Shown piece after piece: positions 10,095 to 20,769 of a DNA stretch of 64,000 nucleotides. Positions within the stretch are counted from its first letter, which is position 1. The number at the start of each line of letters is the position of its first letter. The notes under the pieces are model-generated. The model saw nothing but the letters and a program-made list of their open reading frames with translations, made no database searches and had not been told where the DNA came from. The translations under genes were made by a program, and so were the position numbers. Origin of the DNA: Mayamaea pseudoterrestris (taxonomy: Eukaryota > Bacillariophyta > Bacillariophyceae > Sellaphorales > Sellaphoraceae); NCBI GenBank assembly GCA_027923505.1, contig BROI01000005.1:744001-808000 (forward strand), in the 5' to 3' direction.

Positions 10095-10716
10095 GTTGTG
10101 CGTCTAGTTAATTGTTTATTGTAGCAGAAGCAGCGGTCTTTAGTTGGCGAATCCTATGGCCAAAACCAAAGTCCCATTCGGCATATTTGGAACTGCGCGC
10201 GCGGCAACAGGTCCGAAACCATTTTATAATATGCTTCGATTGAGACTGTTCGACCCCTCCTTCATTGTCAATTGATCTGCTAACTGCGTAGCAACGTTGG
10301 TCATGTCACGGAGCATCTTTAGACGATGCTACAGGTCGTGCAAAACCTTAGCTAACCGATGTCAAACGCTTCAGTCGTGTGTATTCATGTGCGGAGAAAC
10401 TTTTGCGCGCCAGCCAGTCGTGCCGTTCGCACGAAACCGCATGCAGCGTGCGCTCCACGCTCGTTGGAATTCGAATGGAAATGCTCGACGAATTGGCGCG
10501 TCGGATCGAGACTTGATTCTTTTGAGCGCATGGATATTGGATGCTGCTAGCAATACATCCGTTTCTCGCTGCACGACCATCTATTGCACCTTTACAAAGA
10601 AACGGGCAAGACTATTATACAGAGCATCATTGTGCAATACGATAGCAATCAGCAGCAGTCGTTCTCGCTTCCATTTCCATTCCCCTTCATCTTCCACGCT
10701 CCCGTTACCAGACAAC
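10095..10716. promoter_or_regulatory. Divergent intergenic region, PPC / TPR genes
   Basis: 622 bp. The reading frame of the TPR gene stays open upstream to an ATG at 10303, but the encoded sequence is of mixed composition without domain features. I treat it as promoter plus 5' untranslated region, with a longer N-terminus as the alternative. Confidence 0.35.
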
Positions 10717-11850
10717 ATGCCATGCTACTCGCTCCGCCGCTGCTCTCGGGTGCAATCCGTGCCGACAACCGACACTGTCATGCGTAAAACTACCAACAAG
10801 TCACTGCTGCAGCGCCTGCTGCGACTTCGAGGCAACGAGCACAAGCAGCTGCGGCAGTCGCAGCGAACCATGGAAACGACGAGCATGCAGTTTGCAGCAC
10901 CAGCAACCACAGATTGTCACGCTGCTGCTGCAGTTCGCCCAATGCCGAGTATGATGGGAAACGATGATTATGCAAATTATCAATACCATGCTTCAAGTCC
11001 ATGTCGGTTCGCAGCAACAACAATAACACGATCTTCATCATCACCTGCCATTCCCTACGAAATTTCCATTCCAAGTGACTTTTCACACGACTCTGACGAA
11101 GACTACTGGGAGCAGCTTGCATTAATTGACAATTGCCAGCAATCACCCGCCGAAGCTGCCTATGGCAGTGCGCTCGACTGTTTCGACGCGCAGGAATACC
11201 ACCAAGCGCTGGAGCAGGTGCAGATTGGAGTCACGGCGCTGCATGACACTGACGACTTGAGATGCAAACTGCTTCTGGTGCAGGCGGAAGCGTTGGTGAA
11301 ACTGGAGCGCTACGCGCCAGGCTTGGAGTGCTACCAGCAGGTACTTGACCATGTCAAGAAGAATAATAAGAAAAGCACTTTTGAATCACCAATTTCGCTT
11401 GACTGCGCCAATTTATATTGCACCTGTGGCCGCGTGGCAGCCCGCGCCAAGGATTACGAGAAGTCGATATACTACTTTGAGCAGGGACTCGCGGTGGTTG
11501 CGGCAAGCAATGGCAGCAGCAACGCCGCCATGGCCGCACTCTTGTACCACGAGCTTGCCTTGGTGTACCGCAACGGTTTGCACAATGCCACCTTGGCGGT
11601 GCAAATGTTGCTCAAGGCGCTGGCGTGCGAGTCGACACTCTATCAGCAAGCGCTGGATCAGGTGCATCGCTGCTGCAATTGCTCGTCCAATGCTCGCTGC
11701 CAGCGCCACGCGACCTTGCTGCAGGGCATTGGTGAGCAAGTGCGCACGACGCGCACCACGATTGGGCGCATTCATTACGAGCAAAGTGGCGACTTGGAGA
11801 CTGCCATGCGATTCACCAGCATGAAGATGAGTTTGACGTCGGTGGTGTGA
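10717..11850 (+). CDS. TPR-repeat protein
   Basis: 377 residues from the ATG of MPCYSLRRC; an in-frame ATG at 10303 would add about 138 residues. The first third is Ser/Thr/Gln-rich and probably disordered. From about residue 145 there are consecutive helical pairs of TPR type: AAYGSALDCFDAQEYHQALE, then KLERYAPGLECYQQVL, then RVAARAKDYEKSIYYFEQGL, then ALVYRNGLHNATLAVQMLLK. A Cys-rich turn (HRCCNCSSNARCQRH) precedes the last helices. TPR arrays bind partner proteins, which are not identifiable here. The stop is followed by an AT-rich 3' region. Confidence 0.75.
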   Translation: MPCYSLRRCSRVQSVPTTDTVMRKTTNKSLLQRLLRLRGNEHKQLRQSQRTMETTSMQFAAPATTDCHAAAAVRPMPSMMGNDDYANYQYHASSPCRFAATTITRSSSSPAIPYEISIPSDFSHDSDEDYWEQLALIDNCQQSPAEAAYGSALDCFDAQEYHQALEQVQIGVTALHDTDDLRCKLLLVQAEALVKLERYAPGLECYQQVLDHVKKNNKKSTFESPISLDCANLYCTCGRVAARAKDYEKSIYYFEQGLAVVAASNGSSNAAMAALLYHELALVYRNGLHNATLAVQMLLKALACESTLYQQALDQVHRCCNCSSNARCQRHATLLQGIGEQVRTTRTTIGRIHYEQSGDLETAMRFTSMKMSLTSVV

Positions 11851-12058
11851 GTGGACATGTTGAAAGTTTCGCACAATGTCTGTGGATGTTTGTATAATAC
11901 CGCGTCTTTTTGTTACGACGCGTCGATTTCAATTTTATGAGTGGAATGACAATTTTATAATCAATGTCAATGTTATTGTTACTTTATTCACTATATTCAA
12001 CTATCCGTACTACTCGAAAGCACTATTTCCACTTTCAACACACTTTCTACCTCATTCA

Positions 12059-13333
12059 TTAATGAATCACATCTTCCGGTCGCCCCGACTTGTTACTCCG
12101 ATACATGGCTTCAATCACCTGCACCGTCTTTAACCCCACAGTCACGTCAGCTGCAACATGGTAGCCACTCTCAAACTGGCAGGCATCCAAAAAGTTTTGC
12201 ATCGACTCTGGACCATCGCCGTCCTGCGCGCAATTCTCAAACTCAAAGCCCAACTCGTCCATGCCGCGTGGAATCTCCACTTTACCATCCGTTTCCATCC
12301 GCCGCACCTGCAGCTTGCCCGATTTAGTGTCCGAAGTGTCGCCGCCATATAACACGGCTCCATGATCGCCATAGATTTGAAAGTCGAGCAGCTTGCCGAC
12401 GGGCGGATCGGAGTGCTCATTGCCGGGCAGGAGGCACGTGCCAGTGAGCGACATGGTGACGAAATTATTGTTATTGTCGTCTGTGTGCTCATTGGTATCA
12501 CCATCATTATCTTCCGACTGCTCGCAATACTTCCACAGTATCGTCGCCGCCACGGAAACGTCCGCTCCCGATGTGGCGGAATGCACCATGCCGCAGGCCA
12601 ATACTTTGATTGGTTGCAGCGTGGGACACACGTACACAATCCACGCCAGCGGATGCGCCAACTGTCCCCACCCAAAGCCATTGCCAAGCATATTATCGGA
12701 GGTTTGCGTCCACGTGGTTTGCTGCGGGTCCTCGAATAAAAAGGTGAGTGCGGCCGCCATGCTAATGGAAACGTGCTTGATAGTGCCGACGCAATCTGCA
12801 ACAGCCTCGCGCGCCGCCATGGCCTGGCTCCGATAGTTGGCCGTGTGGTTCAAAAAGACTTGCTTGATTGATGGGCTGCTACTCCCGTCTCCTTCGTTAG
12901 TTTGTTGCTGCTGCTCTTTTACAAGTCGACACAGTTCCATCGCCTCGTGAACGTCCGTCGTCATTGGCTTTTCCAGCAGCAAGTGATACTTGCCAATGAA
13001 TCGTTTGGCGAGTTGGTAGTGCGTTGCATGTGGCGTGCCAATGATCATGCCGTCGAAATCAAGTTGCGCCTCCATGAGGTCGTCGACGGACGAAAATGTT
13101 TGGGTATTGTATTTTTCTTGTAGCTCCTGTAGTGATAGTAGCTCTGTTTTTTCATTCTTGTCATTCTTATCATTCTCCTTCTCTTCGTCACTCTTGTTCT
13201 TTGGTAATCCAGAGTCGACAATGGCCACCAGCTCGACGCGTGGGTTGCGCGCCAACTGGGGAATGTGCCAGCCCTGCGACCACCAGCCGGCGCCAATCAC
13301 GACAATCTTGGCGACGGGATTATTAGTTGACAT
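12059..13333 (-). CDS. Gfo/Idh/MocA-family NAD(P)-dependent oxidoreductase
   Basis: 424 residues, no intron. The Rossmann dinucleotide motif is VVIGAGWWSQGWHIP (11-25), and the family's EKP signature is LLLEKPMT (E121-K122-P123). The C-terminal half is the usual alpha/beta substrate domain. Members oxidise or reduce sugars, inositols and related polyols, or biliverdin; the substrate is not evident. Two hydrophilic insertions, a Lys/Asp/Asn-rich one at about 46-64 and an Asp/Asn-rich one at about 278-297, interrupt the fold at loops and are unusual for the family. No targeting signal is seen, so it is probably cytosolic. Confidence 0.87.
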   Translation of the reverse strand: MSTNNPVAKIVVIGAGWWSQGWHIPQLARNPRVELVAIVDSGLPKNKSDEEKENDKNDKNEKTELLSLQELQEKYNTQTFSSVDDLMEAQLDFDGMIIGTPHATHYQLAKRFIGKYHLLLEKPMTTDVHEAMELCRLVKEQQQQTNEGDGSSSPSIKQVFLNHTANYRSQAMAAREAVADCVGTIKHVSISMAAALTFLFEDPQQTTWTQTSDNMLGNGFGWGQLAHPLAWIVYVCPTLQPIKVLACGMVHSATSGADVSVAATILWKYCEQSEDNDGDTNEHTDDNNNNFVTMSLTGTCLLPGNEHSDPPVGKLLDFQIYGDHGAVLYGGDTSDTKSGKLQVRRMETDGKVEIPRGMDELGFEFENCAQDGDGPESMQNFLDACQFESGYHVAADVTVGLKTVQVIEAMYRSNKSGRPEDVIH

Positions 13334-13953
13334 GATACTAGTGTCTTTTGTATGGATTGATATTTGAGACGAGAGAGTGAGAGAAAAATAAAGGAGCGAA
13401 AGATTCTCGACGACCGAAATGGACCTCGAAAGATCGGTGGAACTTCACGCCGCGACCAAATGTCGCAGCGTTAGTCACTGAGACGCCTTCGTCTCATTTT
13501 GGCGATCCGAATTATTGCTAGCGCGGTTTCGCGGCTTCTTTGCTGCAACTCGGAGCAAGATTCGAATGACCGCAAATGACGTCCGCATGACACAACACTC
13601 ATATGAACCGACCAGATTCGAGTGCGCCTCGCATATGACTACGAACCTCAATGCTAGCGCTGTTTCTTCCCGCCTCGTTCTTGCTCGTTACCATCACGAC
13701 GGCTAACGAGATGGCCGACAGAGGGTATACACAACATACTGTCGAACGGTAGTGACGCTGCCGCGTATTCGTGTCGCCCTCGTCGCACAATGATGATGGA
13801 TCTAGTGGGTTGCTCCATTTGAGCGGAACTACAGTTTATAAATATACTAGTGAGGCTATTATTGGTCTCTTTACAATTTTGCTATACCGGATAGCATTTT
13901 CCGAATCTGATTCATTGCCGCTGTCATGATACGCAACCCAGGTTGCCTCGCAG
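13334..13953. other. Intergenic region
   Basis: 620 bp between two minus-strand genes. It should contain the promoter of the MocA-family gene. Small ORFs lack features, and no repeat or RNA gene is recognisable. Confidence 0.3.
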
Positions 13954-14694
13954 CTAAACCATGTGCGCGGCACTAAGCAATGGCGTCTGCAGAGACGACG
14001 ACAAAGACGTGGCGTCGTCATTCTTCTTGAAAGCTTCCTGGTAGGAGTGCTCGCAGTACCAAACTGCACAAAAGCAAAAGGCCAGTAGAGCTTCCGTCGC
14101 ATACAGTAGCCATGGAACGCCTTGATACTTGCTATTCGCGACCCATCCCATCCAATGCGAAATCAAGACAGCCAGTATAGTTGATCCTCCCGAAGCAATC
14201 GTGCCCATGAGAAAGCGACATTCGAAGCGATTGATAATGTTCAACAGTTCCGAGTCTTGCTTGTTGTCGTCGTCATGGTTGTTGCTCACTGCTCTTCCAT
14301 TTCGTAGCTGCGACATTTTCCAAGTCAAGGTCAACAAGGCATTTCCAAGCATCAAGGTTGCCACTGCCATGCAGCAAATCAAGCTTCCACCAAGTAGCAT
14401 GGCACTCATCTCCCACCAAAGTCCAATGAGCGATGCATGACGAGTGTCGCTGTCGGCAGTATGTTTGGAAGACGATGCATTCGCAAAGACATTGATGAGA
14501 AAGCATAGGCCAAAGGAACTCAGGTTGCAACCAATACCAGTCAATAGACCAAATGCAAACGACAAGTGTTCAAAGTGCGACTTTGTCTTGTTCGAGTCGA
14601 AGGAAAACGGTTGTGGCGGAAGGTCGCTCGTCGTTGTTGTCGGCAGCGTCGTCGATGAGGCCTTGTTTCTGTTGCAGTCAATGAGAGGAGACAT
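13954..14694 (-). CDS. Four-helix integral membrane protein of unknown function
   Basis: 246 residues, no intron. Hydrophobic segments lie at about 45-70 (LSFAFGLLTGIGCNLSSFGL), 93-120 (SAMLLGGSLICCMAVATLML), 162-185 (MGTIASGGSTILAVLISHWM) and 196-213 (LLYATEALLAFCFCAVWY). Both ends are hydrophilic: the N-terminus is Thr/Pro-rich, and the C-terminus has Ser and a possible acidic-dileucine-like patch (QTPLLSAA). I do not recognise the family. It has no signal peptide, so it is probably a multi-pass protein of an internal or plasma membrane. Confidence 0.65.
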   Translation of the reverse strand: MSPLIDCNRNKASSTTLPTTTTSDLPPQPFSFDSNKTKSHFEHLSFAFGLLTGIGCNLSSFGLCFLINVFANASSSKHTADSDTRHASLIGLWWEMSAMLLGGSLICCMAVATLMLGNALLTLTWKMSQLRNGRAVSNNHDDDNKQDSELLNIINRFECRFLMGTIASGGSTILAVLISHWMGWVANSKYQGVPWLLYATEALLAFCFCAVWYCEHSYQEAFKKNDDATSLSSSLQTPLLSAAHMV

Positions 14695-15331
14695 TGTCGG
14701 TGGTTTACTGAAGTAATTGTAAGAGGAGAAATGGCAGCAAGTATTTACTGTGCTTTTCCACGATTTGTGAGCGAAACAATCGAGTGAAATAGTTGCAAGT
14801 ATGGACAGGTTTCTGCGACTGTCAAGAATGCAAAAAGCCGACGAATGATTGTTTGGGACGGTTGATCGGCTTCTTCATGCGCAATAGTGTTCCGAAGAAC
14901 TACGCCCTCGTGTCTTTGAGCCAATCAGAGTGCTTTAATTTAGTAACGGTGCGATTGTTTGACCAGCAGAAGACTGTGACCAGTGTCATTTGCGAGCAAG
15001 TGAGAATGGCCTAAAATGTATTGTGAGGAAGCCTTACACGCGCAGCTATCATATTATATATTATTGTAGGTAGGCTACAATGGAAGAGTCCTGTTGAGGA
15101 TGGGTGAGGCAAGAGCACATCATGGCCAAGTCCTGTTGTGGATGGCGAGGCAAGAGCTCATCATTACCAAGACTAGCGACAGAAATAAAGCTACATTAGT
15201 TATGCAACAGTTTAATGTCTAAACGACGAGTTTATCCTGTCTCCTATTAGCTGCGCAAACACCTACCGCAGCTATACCCAGGCATGCTGCGACACGAGCG
15301 CATGCATATTCGACGCAACAACATTAAAGGA
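14695..15331. other. Intergenic region with an imperfect direct repeat
   Basis: 637 bp between two minus-strand genes. It contains the promoter of the membrane-protein gene and the tandem repeat at 15087-15164. Nothing else is recognisable. Confidence 0.3.
15087..15164. repeat. Imperfect tandem direct repeat, about 37 bp x 2
   Basis: Copies at 15087-15123 and 15129-15164 both start AGTCCTGTTG and end CATCAT, differing by three substitutions and one base of length. The copies are separated by 5 bp. Non-coding, downstream of the SDR gene. Confidence 0.7.
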
Positions 15332-16150
15332 TTACCATTTGGAAACCTCATAGTCTTGGAAGAACTCTCCTGTTGGCGGATCTTTCATGGTCGCTGGTAT
15401 AACTGCGTTTTTCGCTCCGTCACTGGGATCACGGCCACCCTTGTTGCTCGTCATGTCAGTCTTGCAGTAGCCAGGGCAGCAGCAATTGATGGAAATATTT
15501 GGATGCTCGCGGGCCCAAATTTTGGTCGCAGCAATGACAGCGAGTTTGCTCATGCCATAGTTGGAGTTGCCAAAGCCTTTCTCACGATGCGTTCCGTCCA
15601 TAACACTTGCCTCAAAGTCATTGACCAATGCATGTAGCTCGTCCATGGTAAGTGACTCTGATGTTACCTTTTTCTGCAGTTCCGGCGAGAGCTGGGAGAG
15701 CTTTCCAGCCATGGAAGCTACGTTAACAATGCGAGGATCGTCACCTTTTTCAATCAATGGCAGCATGCGCTCCGTAAAATCGACTGTTCCTCGAAAGTTA
15801 ACATCAAGTGTCGGCTTGCACTGCTTCTCAAATGGCGTCGGATCGCTTGCTTTGAACGCCATGCCAGCATTGTTGACCAAGACATCGCATTTGCCGAAAG
15901 TGTCTTTCATGATTTTGACAAAGCGCTCATGGCTCTCAATGTCACCAAGAGTCAATTGTTCGGAAACAATCTTGACATCTGGAACTTGGAGCTGCATGGA
16001 TCGCACCGCATCCAATGCTTTCTTCGAGTCGCGACACGCCAAAAGGACATGGGTGAAAAGTTGCGACTGGGCGAGCTGAAGGGCAATGAAATAGCCAATT
16101 CCTCGGTTACCACCGGTAACAACAGCTACACGACCTGTGAAAATATGCAT
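15332..16150 (-). CDS. Carbonyl-reductase-like short-chain dehydrogenase (SDR)
   Basis: 272 residues, no intron. The cofactor motif TGGNRGIG is at 12-19, the NNAG motif near 93-96 and the catalytic YGMSK follows an extended insertion. A long helix region before the active Tyr (LHALVNDFEASVMDG) and the PGYCKTDMTSNKGG segment match monomeric carbonyl reductases (CBR1/CBR3 and plant salutaridine-reductase-like enzymes), which reduce carbonyl compounds with NADPH. No targeting peptide. The true substrate is unknown. Confidence 0.9.
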   Translation of the reverse strand: MHIFTGRVAVVTGGNRGIGYFIALQLAQSQLFTHVLLACRDSKKALDAVRSMQLQVPDVKIVSEQLTLGDIESHERFVKIMKDTFGKCDVLVNNAGMAFKASDPTPFEKQCKPTLDVNFRGTVDFTERMLPLIEKGDDPRIVNVASMAGKLSQLSPELQKKVTSESLTMDELHALVNDFEASVMDGTHREKGFGNSNYGMSKLAVIAATKIWAREHPNISINCCCPGYCKTDMTSNKGGRDPSDGAKNAVIPATMKDPPTGEFFQDYEVSKW

Positions 16151-16498
16151 ATTCCTTGTATTTCAGGGTAAATGGATGAGAGGCGAATGATAAGCGAAAG
16201 AGTGAACCTCGATCGTCGGATGGCGGAATCGCAAGAACATCATGGAGACGCATCGAAGAAGGCGCGCCTCTCGTCATTGCCGGTGCGCCAAATTCAATCA
16301 TCCTGCCACCATCTATCTACCGTAGCTAAACGCATATACACTCGTTGTACTGAAATACTCCGGCAGAAAACATCAGTCGATAGCTTTTAAACCATATTAC
16401 TGAGCCTAACAAAGTGGGTACATGTAAGTACTTCGAGCCAAGCCCAAACGTGATTTATAGTTAGTAGTACATAACGCGAGGAGACATCATTTGTTTCG
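16151..16498. other. Intergenic region
   Basis: 348 bp between the SDR start and the end of the FAD oxidoreductase gene, both on the minus strand. It should hold the SDR promoter. Nothing else is seen. Confidence 0.3.
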
Positions 16499-17968
16499 CT
16501 ACCATTGTTCGCCAACGTCGGTGCCTTGGCGCTTGCGGCCTCGACTTTTTGCTTTGGTGGTGAATCGAGCAGGGTCAAATGGTGTGAGGTCAAGTGTTGA
16601 TGCTGCTCCGTCCAAGACAAGCTCGGCCATTCCCAGTCCGCAAGCAGGTGCCCAAGCAATGCCCCTGTAATCAATAGAGTGCAGCAAAATGAGATTGCGC
16701 AAATGGGCGTGTCGGATTGCCGCAAAGAATCAGAGTAACGTTTCTTACCAACAATTGTGACCGGCATTGATATATGCGCCTTCAAATCCAGGAATCTTTC
16801 CCATGTACGGAATGGCATCGGGCGGGCAGGGTCGCATGCATGCCTGCATCTTGTCCAACTCACCCTCACTCTTGTACAGTGACGACATTTCACCAAAGGC
16901 ACCCTTCGCGGCGTCGACACGTGACTCGTTCGGCTCACAAACGTCTCGGAAGGCTCCTTCCTTTAAATCGTCCTTTGAAATGTAATCTGATCCGCCTATA
17001 CCGCATATATAGACCTCGCCATTTGGTCTCGGATATACTTCCACTGCATTTGAAGATTAACGAACATTATGAGCATTCAAAATGGTCAAAGCATTAGTCG
17101 TTATGTATGAGGTGTACTTACAATGCGTTCCAAACCGACGATCGTCACCACAAAAAAGAGCCGTCGCGTCTACATCCTTGTCTTGGGGCTTCTTCCACAC
17201 AATGCTTGTACTTTTAATGCCTTCCATTGGCAATTCAACGGCACCCTGAAACCAGTCCTCCGCAGCGCAAGACCATGGGCCAGCCGAAACAACGATGGCG
17301 TCGCACGGCAAGACTGAATCCTCACCAGTCGCTTGGTCAGTGTATTTGACGGCAGTCACTTTGCGACTCCCTCGCTCGGATCCTTGGTCCGCATCGACGC
17401 CGTTGCACGTTCCAAGCACTAGTTTGATGCGATCCTGGTGCTTGGCAAGCATCTTGTTTACAAACTCGGCCGGAGTAATTTGCGCCGTGTCGTCACCGTA
17501 TCCCAAGGCACTCACGCGGCCAACCTTTCCATCCAGCCAGTTTGGAATGATGTCGTTCATCTTCTTGTTCTTGCGCGCCGACTGGAGTCCATCGTAACCA
17601 GGACTCACCGAAAGCACCGGCAGCTTTCGATACGACGCGCAACCCAACTCGACTGCCATGCGCTCGTACATGTCAAACGCCACGTGATGCAGCTGCTCGG
17701 TGGAACCTCCATCCGACCAGCTGCGCGCCATGAAGCCGCCGCCCTTGCCGCTGGCGGCCGACGCCGGTGCCACTGCTTCCAGTAGCGTAATCGTCATGTC
17801 TGGCGAACAGCGTTCCGCCAAGTGGTAGGCGACCGATGTTCCCTGAATGCCGCCACCGACGACGACAATGTTTCTGACGGACATGGCTGCTACGAGTCTT
17901 GTTGTAGTGTTGGTTGCAAGCATGCACGAGAAAAGCAAGAGTCGTGGAGTGTTTCGAAACATGTGCAT
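16499..17968 (-). CDS. FAD-dependent oxidoreductase of the DAO/glycine-oxidase superfamily (three exons)
   Basis: Exons 17968-17122, 17043-16749 and 16664-16499 (introns 78 and 84 bp) give about 435 residues. Splicing unites the FAD Rossmann motif (NIVVVGGGIQGTSVAYHLAE, just after an in-frame Met of MSVRN), a central DAO fold, and the C-terminal FAD-closing segment, where GHNCW|GIAWAPACGLGMAELVLDG is rebuilt across the last intron. This tail is characteristic of the FAD oxidoreductases related to yeast Tda3 and plant homologues. The N-terminal 28 residues are hydrophobic/basic (RNTPRLLLFSCMLATN) and may be a signal. Codons upstream to 18043 are open but begin with GTG, so the ATG at 17968 is chosen; 17884 is an alternative. 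The amine substrate is unknown. Confidence 0.85.
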
Positions 17969-18670
17969 GCCGACGGCAATGGAACAACGACCGAGGCGCG
18001 AACCCCAAATCTTCCAAGAAGTTCGTATTTCGCCCAAGTTCACACAGCAAGTTTCTTCAAGTAACAGTCACTCGCAAGCGTCGCAAGCAATTTAGAAACC
18101 TTACTTGGAAAAGAGTATTCGCCGGACAAGCAATGCAACAAACATGATGGTGATCTCGCTTCATCCACTTTTCGACTGCGCCGCGCCCGTGACGTCACTG
18201 CGTGACATAACCGGTGCGATTCGTTGAGCTTGTTACTGTATGTTTGCCAAGCGACGCAATCACAACGCGATGCCTTTCATGCTTCGAGACACGTTAACAG
18301 TGAATGAGCCTTTCGATAATAAATTTGCAGCTAAAGTCTAAAGTCATGGAGGGGTCTGGGCTGCCTTACACTTTCACACTATGTCACAGTGCATGTCCAT
18401 GTGTAGCCGAGGCACTGGGCGGAATGTGCTTTCACGTGCAATTTCGTCAACGGAAAGAGACTCGCAAAGTCAACGAGCAATGGATGTCGATAGACTGTTA
18501 TAATGCAACTGAAGTCGGCCTTGGTAAGTAATTGATTGCCGTCATGGCGCTCGCCAAAAATTGAGTCTTCGATGTCCCATCGGCATCGTGTCACATTTTC
18601 TTCGAAATTCGCACTCCTTCCATTTTCCATCACCATGCGGATTTCATTAATGGCCAAGCAACACTAGAGC
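17969..18670. promoter_or_regulatory. Divergent intergenic region, FAD oxidoreductase / ALT
   Basis: 702 bp between head-to-head starts. ORFs on either strand up to about 90 codons lack ATG starts in good context or domain features. No defined promoter element recognised. Confidence 0.35.
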
Positions 18671-20402
18671 ATGCCTTTGATGATGAGATTCCCTTTTCTT
18701 TCATCATTGGAACCAGCTGTGAGCTTGGCGAGCCGCAGACTCGGTATACGAGCATGTACTGGCAGGCAAGCGCAAATTTCGACTCGTCAATCATCAACCG
18801 CCGCCAGCAAGGTCGAGGATCATTCAAACAATGCAAGCGGCAAGCGACTCACACTGGATACAATCCGATCATCCATTGTCACCATGGAATATGCAGTCCG
18901 CGGTCAGGTGGTTGTGGAAGCGGACAAGATCAAGAATGAGCTGGCGAATGCTGCGAAAAGCAATGGCGAAAATAAGTATCCATTCGACCACATTGTCTAC
19001 ACGAATATCGGCAATCCACATTCCGTTGGCCAAATGCCCTTGAACTGGCCACGCAAAGTTCTATCACTGGTTGACTTGCCACGAAAGGATGGCGTTGACA
19101 ATCCAAACGTGCTACAGCTCTATCCTGCGGATGCGGTGGAGCGGGCCATTGAAATGAAGGACGACTTGGGCGGCAATGGATCGGGAGCGTACTCGCACTC
19201 GCAAGGTGCCAAAATGTTTCGCGTCGACGTTGCTACCTTTATTGATGAGCGCGATGGCGGTGTGGTTAGCGATCCAGACAGTATATTTTTGACGAATGGT
19301 GCGTCCCAAGGCATTTCCATGATTCTAAACGCCCTCATCGCCAATGAGAAATCGGGCGTTTTGATTCCTATTCCGCAGTATCCACTTTACTCGGCGACCA
19401 TTGACTTGCTGGGTGGCCAAAAGGTTGGCTACTACCTGGACGAGGAGCAGCACTGGGGGCTGGACATGAAGGAGCTCCAGCGGGCGTTGGACGATGCTAA
19501 AGCGGATGGCATTGACGTGACGACGCTCGTCCTTATTAATCCTGGCAATCCCACTGGACAAGTATTGACGGTACGTATTAATGAGCTATATGATTTTTTT
19601 TTCCGATCATTACTGATGACAGTGTCTGATCTCACCAGCTGCTTCTTCCTTCCCACGACAGCGCGAGAATATGCACGATGTGGTCAAGTTTTGCGCCAAC
19701 AACAAGATTGTGTTACTAGCCGATGAGGTTTACCAGGAAAATGTGTACGACCCAGACGCCGAGTTTGTCAGCGCCAAGCGCGCCGCCCATGAGACTGGCC
19801 TCTTGGAGCAAAACGAGATTGAGCTTGTCAGCTTTCACTCAGTGAGCAAGGGTGTGTGGGGAGAGTGCGGTCGACGTGGCGGCTACATGGAATTGGTTGG
19901 CATTGATCCAGCCGTCAAGGACCAATTGTACAAGCTGGCGAGTTCAAATCTGTGTGCCTGCACGGATGGTCAAATCATGACAAGCCTAATGGTTCGTGGA
20001 CCCGACAAGAGTAGCGAGTCTTACGAAATACATGAGAACCAAAAGAAGACAATTATCGAATCACTCAAGAAGCGCTCCAAGATTGTGAGCCAAGGCCTGG
20101 ACAGCATTCCTGGTTTTTCATGCCAGCCTGCCCAGGGAGCCATGTACTGCTTTCCAAGCATTGACATGCCACCTGGTGCAATCAAAGAAGCCAAGCAGCA
20201 AAATATATCACCGGATACATTGTATGCGTTGTCACTGCTTCGAAAGACTGGCATTTGTGTCGTTCCTGCCTCTGGGTTTGGTCAACGGGAGGGTCGGCAT
20301 GGCTTTCGAACAACCTTTCTTCCATCCGAGGAGGAAATGGCACGCGCCGTTGACATGATTGGAAAACATTACGCAGATTTCTGTAAAGAGTTTAAGGAGT
20401 AG
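18671..20402 (+). CDS. ALT: Alanine aminotransferase, probably mitochondrial (two exons)
   Basis: Exons 18671-19570 and 19662-20402 (91-bp GTACGT...CAG intron) give 546 residues, class I PLP transaminase. The N-terminus (about 1-45) is rich in Arg, Ser and Leu without acidic residues, like a mitochondrial presequence. ALT-type signatures are MEYAVRG, TNIGNPHSVGQ, GSGAYSHSQG, NPGNPTGQVLT, LADEVYQENVY, SFHSVSKG (PLP Lys, about K363) and the C-terminal GFRTTFLP. Alanine aminotransferase interconverts alanine + 2-oxoglutarate and pyruvate + glutamate; plant relatives also use glyoxylate. A paralogue lies 4 kb downstream with a hydroxyacid oxidase between. No PTS1 (ends KEFKE). Confidence 0.93.
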
Positions 20403-20769
20403 GAAATGCTTGGATCGGTTATTTGTAGTATTGTGGTATCCTTAAAAATCACGCATAGCTATAACCTAGGGATTCTGTGTCATTCCGGTAATGCAGAATT
20501 GGAATTAGGAATCCAAAGTCGTCACGATTCACGATTCCGTCGATAGGCCGTTTTCGTCTGCACACGTCAGTCGCGCACGGGCCTGCTGCTGTTGGCGCAA
20601 CGACCATTCCATCATTCGTCGTCGTCGCACCTCGACTGCCTTTTGTGATTGATCGGCATTTTAAACTTGAAAGACTCCTCGCGTTGAAGCCTGCCTTAGT
20701 CTTGTACTGTAATTAAACAATAAACTTAATTAGCTAGTGAGCAACAAGCAGCAGCAAAAGTCAGTCACC
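20403..20769. other. Intergenic region
   Basis: 367 bp between ALT and the downstream hydroxyacid oxidase on the same strand. It should hold the ALT terminator and oxidase promoter. No repeat or RNA seen. Confidence 0.3.

Noticed and set aside
10303-10716. N-terminal extension of the TPR gene
   Set aside because: Open frame but no domain or signal features and mixed composition; retained only as an alternative start.
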